Assembly: GCA_020048795.1 (NCBI GenBank)
Contig: JAIFMA010000137.1
Coordinates: 1 to 18,124, forward strand
From: Rhodoferax sp.
GTDB lineage: Bacteria > Pseudomonadota > Gammaproteobacteria > Burkholderiales > Burkholderiaceae_C
Reading direction: 5' to 3'
Length of the DNA: 18,124 nucleotides
Shown here: positions 14,290 to 18,124 of the stretch, in pieces
Layout of the letters: each line of letters starts with the position of its first letter
How positions within the stretch are numbered: position 1 is the stretch's first letter
Made by a program: the position numbers and the translations under genes
The notes under the pieces: generated by a model
Database searches by the model: none
The model's input: only the letters and a program-made list of their open reading frames with translations
What the model was told of the DNA's origin: nothing

Positions 14290-16493
14290 CAGGCAGATGG
14301 CACATTGCGCAGGCGCTCCGCCAGATTGAGGGCCATGTTGCGCAGCAACTGCTGACCCATGTCGGGGTGCTGTTGTGCCAGCGCGTCCAGCGCCTGCCGG
14401 GTCAGCACATAAACCTCCACCGCATCGTCTGCCAGGGCGTCGGCAGTCCTGCCACCCCCATCGAGCATGGCGATCTCACCCAGCATCACGCCCGGCGAGT
14501 AGCTCACAAAGCGTTGCGACTGCGCAGCGGTTGCCGCCACGATGGTGATGGACCCCTGCGTCAGCACATAAAGGCGGTCACCCGCATCACCCTGACGAAA
14601 CAAAAACTCACCCGCAACCAACTGCTGTGCCACCATCACCTGGCTCAGGCAGGCCTGCTGTTCCTGGCTTAAACCACGCATCAGAAAGGTTTGCGACAAC
14701 GCGACTTTGGCCTGCGGCTCAGCCACGCCGCTTTCCTGCAGCAGCACACGTTCGGCCATTTCCGTGGCCCGGTCCAGGTCTGGCCACCAGTCTGCGCGAC
14801 CGGCACCGCGAAAACAGCCGTAGGCCTGCAAACGCAGTCCATGGGCGTTGTCAGCCGACACACCGGCCAGCAACAGCCGCACACCGCGTTGCTCCAGCCG
14901 CTGCCAAAGCTGCTGCAACAGCACCGCCCCGGATGCATCCATCATGCTGACGCGCTGCATGTCCAGAATCAGAAATCTACAGTTGAACGCGGTGCGGTCG
15001 ACCTCATCACCCAGGCGTTTGGCGCTGCCGAAAAACAGCGCACCATCAAGCTCCAGCACCGTGATGTTGTTGCGTGCCGGGCGCAACAACTGTTCCTGCT
15101 GCACCGCATAAATGCGCCTGGAAGGACGCTGGCTGGCCAAAAAACGCCCGCGCACCAGCGACTGGTTCATGCTATTGATGAACAACACCATGGAGATCAG
15201 CATGCCCGCTGCCACCCCTGCTGAAAAACCCAGCAGCACAATGATGGCGCACACCACCAGCACCACCACCAGGCTTTGGCGCAGTTCGCGAGACCGGTCA
15301 CCGCGTCTGAACTGGACCAGCAGTTGCCGTGTCCACTGGTCCATCACGGCAACAGCGATGGTCAGCATGATGCCGGCCAACACCGCCGTGGGCACCATGG
15401 CGATCCACGGTGCACCAACGGTAAAGATCATGGCCAGCACGGCAGTGGACACGGCAATCGCCGTGCGACTACAGGTGCTGCGGCCTTCGGTGGTCAAGGC
15501 GCGTGTCAGTGATAACCCCACCGGTATGCCCCCCAGAGCGCCACCAACGATGTTGGCCACGCCTTGGGCCAGCAATTCACGGCGACTGGAGTGCCGGGTT
15601 TGGGCGATCTGGTCAATTGCGTTGGCCGCCAGCAGCGATTCCAGTGACAAAACCACGGCCAGAACGAATGCAGTCACCACCACGCCTGCGGCATGGCGCT
15701 GCAACAGTTCCAAGGTGCCCGCCTGCGCCAGGGGTGCCAGCGCATTGGGCAAGATCGTGCGCGCGGTCAAGGCACCCACCGTGGGGCCCAGTGCCATGCC
15801 AGGTATCAGCGCAGCCAGCAAAACATACAAAGCCGAGCCGACCCACAAGGCAATCAGGGCCGCTGGAACACGTGGCCAGCGCCGCTGCGAGAACCAAACC
15901 GAACTGGCGGTAACCAGGCCCAGCACCAGGGCCATGGGCTGAATCTGAGACCACACACCCGGGTCGGTCAAGTTGGCTAGGGATGGCCAGGCCGCCAGGC
16001 CCAGCAAAGGTGCCAACTGGGACACCACAATCAGCAGTGCGACCCCGTTCATGAAGCCCGCCAGCACCGGCTGCGGCACAAAACTTGCCAGATGACCCAG
16101 CCCCGCCAGGCCAAAAAGAACCTGAAGCAGCCCCACCAACACCACACACGCCGCCACCAGGGCCAGCAAAGCGGTGATGCCATCCGGGCTGGTCAGTGAC
16201 CATTGCGGATCACGCGCAATCTGGGCCACCAGACCGGCCAACAGCAGTGCGGCCGCTGAATCGGGCGCTGCCGCCGGCGAGACATTGCGGGACAGCAGCA
16301 GATAGACCACACCCGCTGAAAACATCGCCGAGAAGCCGGCGGCAATACCCAGCGGTGCGGCCAGCGAGCCCAGCACGGTAAAGGCCAGCAAGCCGCGCGT
16401 CAGCACCATGGTCAGCGTGGCAAACGCATTCACGCCGCCCACCGCCAGGTCGTGCCTGAGCCCGGTCGAACGGAGGCGCCCGAGGGGGCTCAA
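14289..16493 (-). CDS. SulP-family anion transporter fused to STAS and cyclic-nucleotide-binding domains
   Basis: The 734-residue product has an N-terminal SulP/SLC26 membrane domain (about 1-440, many helices; SFVPQPVLAGFMNGVALLI is typical). A STAS domain follows (about 470-560, NNITVLELDGALFFGSAKRL and the DASGA helix start), then a cNMP-binding-like domain (about 610-725) with FLFRQGDAGDRLYVLTQGSI, GEIAMLDGGGRTADALA and a final helix. It likely moves sulfate, bicarbonate or another anion across the inner membrane, with ligand or protein control through the two cytoplasmic domains. The start is a TTG at 16493; no ATG or GTG precedes it in frame before a stop, and the first helix begins near residue 20. 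The TTG overlaps the TGA of a 34-codon upstream frame. Confidence 0.88.
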   Translation of the reverse strand: MSPLGRLRSTGLRHDLAVGGVNAFATLTMVLTRGLLAFTVLGSLAAPLGIAAGFSAMFSAGVVYLLLSRNVSPAAAPDSAAALLLAGLVAQIARDPQWSLTSPDGITALLALVAACVVLVGLLQVLFGLAGLGHLASFVPQPVLAGFMNGVALLIVVSQLAPLLGLAAWPSLANLTDPGVWSQIQPMALVLGLVTASSVWFSQRRWPRVPAALIALWVGSALYVLLAALIPGMALGPTVGALTARTILPNALAPLAQAGTLELLQRHAAGVVVTAFVLAVVLSLESLLAANAIDQIAQTRHSSRRELLAQGVANIVGGALGGIPVGLSLTRALTTEGRSTCSRTAIAVSTAVLAMIFTVGAPWIAMVPTAVLAGIMLTIAVAVMDQWTRQLLVQFRRGDRSRELRQSLVVVLVVCAIIVLLGFSAGVAAGMLISMVLFINSMNQSLVRGRFLASQRPSRRIYAVQQEQLLRPARNNITVLELDGALFFGSAKRLGDEVDRTAFNCRFLILDMQRVSMMDASGAVLLQQLWQRLEQRGVRLLLAGVSADNAHGLRLQAYGCFRGAGRADWWPDLDRATEMAERVLLQESGVAEPQAKVALSQTFLMRGLSQEQQACLSQVMVAQQLVAGEFLFRQGDAGDRLYVLTQGSITIVAATAAQSQRFVSYSPGVMLGEIAMLDGGGRTADALADDAVEVYVLTRQALDALAQQHPDMGQQLLRNMALNLAERLRNVPSA

Positions 16494-16594
16494 TGAACCG
16501 CCTGCACGCGCGTGCCCGGCGTTGGCAGAAACTCGAAGACCTGGATTGGCATGGCGCGGTAACCCTCGCAGAAGGAGAACTGGAGCAATGCCAT
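16490..16594 (-). CDS. Possible 34-residue upstream ORF coupled to the SulP gene
   Basis: ATG at 16592-16594 opens 34 codons (begins MALLQFSFCEGYRAMP, ends GTRVQAVH) with mostly G/C third bases, and stops with a TGA that overlaps the SulP TTG (TTGA). It could be a leader that delivers ribosomes to the weak TTG start, or the misframed true N-terminus of the transporter. The ribosome-binding site is weak (AAGGGC). A plus-strand frame at 16493-16675 overlaps it, and only one of the two is likely to be real. Confidence 0.3.
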   Translation of the reverse strand: MALLQFSFCEGYRAMPIQVFEFLPTPGTRVQAVH

Positions 16595-16675
16595 AGTTTA
16601 TTGCCCTTCAAAAGGCCAACTGCCATCGGTGCCGACACAGGCACGCCATGGCCAGTTTTGGCTGAGGCCCGCTAG
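16493..16675 (+). CDS. Possible 60-residue small protein, divergent from the SulP gene
   Basis: ATG at 16493 follows a GAGGGG site by 5 nt and opens 60 codons (begins MNRLHARARRWQKLEDLDWH) to a TAG at 16673-16675. The first half looks like an amphipathic helix and the composition is protein-like. Its start abuts the SulP TTG on the other strand, so its promoter would lie inside the SulP gene. No family is recognised; it may be chance coding potential. Confidence 0.25.
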   Translation: MNRLHARARRWQKLEDLDWHGAVTLAEGELEQCHSLLPFKRPTAIGADTGTPWPVLAEAR

Positions 16676-16686
16676 TTAGTCCGAAT

Positions 16687-16731
16687 TTGATAGCGCCTCA
16701 CGCTTGTATTTAAAGGGCTACAGAGTGATTT
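16687..16731 (+). repeat. Intergenic repeat copy C
   Basis: The core at 16691-16719 reads TAGCGCCTCACGC, 6 nt, TTAAAGGGCT, with the same 13+6+10 spacing as copies A and B. About 14 of 23 non-spacer positions match copy B, including TAGC, CGC and AAGGGCT. It contains TTGATA, 16 nt, TTTAAA, a weak promoter-like pair facing ushA about 110 bp downstream. Confidence 0.6.
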
Positions 16732-16823
16732 TTTATGCAAAAACCGGGGTGCGGGTATTTCCGGTGCCGACCCAGCCACAGAGCTGCCAAAATCAGCCCC
16801 ATCTGAGCGATAGAGGAAAACCC

Positions 16824-18124
16824 ATGAAACTGAACCGAATTTGCCTGTCTTTGGGCCTGATTGCCGCGCTGACCGGCTGTGCGCTGGCACCACCAACCGG
16901 TGTCGAGAAAGACAAGACCTACCGCGTGACCGTCATGCACACCAACGACCATCACGGCCGTTTCTGGCACAACAGCGATGGTGAATACGGCATGGCCGCA
17001 CGCAAGACCGTGGTCGACGAGATTCGCCGCGATGTTGCTGCCGCTGGCGGCTACAGCCTGCTGCTGGATGGCGGTGATGTCAACACCGGCGTGCCTGAAT
17101 CCGATTTGCAGGATGCCGTGCCCGACTTCAAGGGCATGAACCTGCTGGGTTACCAGGCCATGGCGGTGGGCAACCACGAGTTTGACAAACCGTTGGGCGT
17201 GCTGAAGATGCAGCGCGATCTGGCGCAGTTTCCAATGCTCTCAGCCAATATCTACGAGGGCGGCCAGCGCATGTTTGCACCCTACAAGGTGTTTGACCTG
17301 GGCGGACTCAAGGTCGGTGTGATGGGCCTGACGACCGAAGACACGGTAAAAATGTCGCACCCCGACAACGTGGGCAAACTGGAGTTTCGCAGTGTCATCA
17401 GCGAGGCGGGCAAGGTGGTGCCCGAGCTGCGCCGTCAGGCTGACGTGGTGATCGCGGCCACCCACATGGGCCATTACGAAAACGGCAAACATGGTACCCA
17501 GGCCCCGGGTGATGTGGAAATGGCCCGTGCGGTGCCTGGCATTGATCTGGTGGTGGGGGGCCACACGCAGAATCCGGCCTGCATGAAAGCCGAAAATGTG
17601 CTGGACCGCGCCTATATTCCGGGTGCCGCCTGCCAGCCCGACCGGCAAAACGGTGCCTGGATTGTGCAAGCCCATGAATGGGGCAAATACGTGGGTCGGG
17701 CAGATTTCGAATACCGCAATGGCGAGTTCAAGCTGGTCAAGTACACGCTGATCCCGATCAATCTGAAAAAACCCGTCAAAGGTGCGGACGGCAAAACCAC
17801 GCTGGTCCCCTACACCCGCGAAATCGCGCAAGACCAGGACATGTTGGCCTTGCTGACACCGTTTCAGCAGTTTGGCCAGGACAAGCTCAACATTCAGATC
17901 GGCGCAGTTGATGGCCGGCTGGTGGGTGAGCGCGATGTGGTGCGCAAGAACGTCACCAACCTGGGTCTGCTGATCGGGCGGGCCATGATGGACAAGACCC
18001 GCGCCGACCTGGCCGTGGTCAACGCCGGTGGTGTGCGCGACTCCATTGCGGCGGGTGTCATCACCTACAAAGATGTGCTCAAGGTGCAACCCTTTGGCAA
18101 CACCGTCTGCACCGCAGAACTGAC
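16824..18124 (+). CDS. ushA: UshA-like 5'-nucleotidase/UDP-sugar hydrolase, lipoprotein form (3' end beyond window)
   Basis: 433 codons of an expected 550 or so are present. UshA hydrolyses nucleotides and UDP-sugars outside the inner membrane and lets the cell salvage nucleosides and phosphate. The metallophosphatase domain is complete: Asp42 and His44 (MHTNDHHGRF), Asp85 (GGDVNTGVPESDLQD), Asn117-His118 (GNHEFD), AATHMGHYENG near 211-221, and His247/Gln249 (GGHTQN). These match E. coli UshA with an offset of one residue. The C-terminal nucleoside-binding domain has begun (NAGGVRDSI, KVQPFGNT). Unlike E. coli UshA, the N-terminus has a lipobox LTGC with Cys19 followed by Ala, so an outer-membrane lipoprotein is predicted. 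GAGGA lies 6-7 nt before the ATG. Confidence 0.95.
   Translation, partial: MKLNRICLSLGLIAALTGCALAPPTGVEKDKTYRVTVMHTNDHHGRFWHNSDGEYGMAARKTVVDEIRRDVAAAGGYSLLLDGGDVNTGVPESDLQDAVPDFKGMNLLGYQAMAVGNHEFDKPLGVLKMQRDLAQFPMLSANIYEGGQRMFAPYKVFDLGGLKVGVMGLTTEDTVKMSHPDNVGKLEFRSVISEAGKVVPELRRQADVVIAATHMGHYENGKHGTQAPGDVEMARAVPGIDLVVGGHTQNPACMKAENVLDRAYIPGAACQPDRQNGAWIVQAHEWGKYVGRADFEYRNGEFKLVKYTLIPINLKKPVKGADGKTTLVPYTREIAQDQDMLALLTPFQQFGQDKLNIQIGAVDGRLVGERDVVRKNVTNLGLLIGRAMMDKTRADLAVVNAGGVRDSIAAGVITYKDVLKVQPFGNTVCTAEL

Noticed and set aside
12836..14329. 497-codon plus-strand frame
   Set aside because: It is antisense to the tryptophanase-family gene, which has an intact PLP-lyase sequence; its Gly/His/Val/Phe-rich product matches nothing I know.
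16672..16896. Minus-strand frame across the ushA start
   Set aside because: It overlaps repeat C and the ushA signal peptide and shows no protein-like features.

Overview
The window looks like chromosomal DNA from a GC-rich betaproteobacterium. Burkholderiales, family Comamonadaceae (Rhodoferax/Polaromonas-like), is my inference. It rests on the mfd next to ispD-ispF arrangement, on the flavour of the encoded proteins, and on short intergenic repeats of the 'TAGCT..CAGCGC' kind that I associate with that family. No tRNA, rRNA, CRISPR array, prophage or intact insertion sequence is visible. Most genes are housekeeping or ordinary accessory genes.

Layout: (1) 1-4213, minus strand, is a compact five-gene cell-envelope operon. 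In transcription order it holds a secreted TPR-like protein, a LolD/MacB-type ABC ATPase, an FtsX-type permease, a LolA-like periplasmic lipoprotein-sorting protein, and an exported probable beta-barrel protein cut off by the window edge. The first three genes overlap by 4 bp each. (2) 4363-5584, minus strand, holds ispD and ispF of the MEP isoprenoid pathway, divergent from mfd. (3) 5695-10716, plus strand, holds mfd (transcription-repair coupling factor), an NRDE/TANGO2-family protein and a CbiM-like membrane protein. (4) 10799-12552, minus strand, pairs a secreted two-domain protein of unknown function with an M19 dipeptidase-family protein whose HxD metal motif reads HxC. (5) 12848-16493, minus strand, holds a tryptophanase-family PLP lyase and, upstream of it, a SulP-STAS-cNMP-binding transporter fusion with a TTG start. 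The transporter ends in a hairpin and T-run terminator. (6) From 16824 to the end, plus strand, is the 5' part of a ushA-like nucleotidase with a lipoprotein signal.

The most interesting points are the ABC/LolA-like/beta-barrel operon, which looks like a trans-envelope lipid or lipoprotein trafficking system of unknown cargo; four diverged copies of one short intergenic repeat with fixed 13+6+10 spacing; the HxC variant M19 enzyme; the short tryptophanase-type lyase; and the crowded start region of the SulP gene. I see no clear evidence of a wholly new defence or mobile system.
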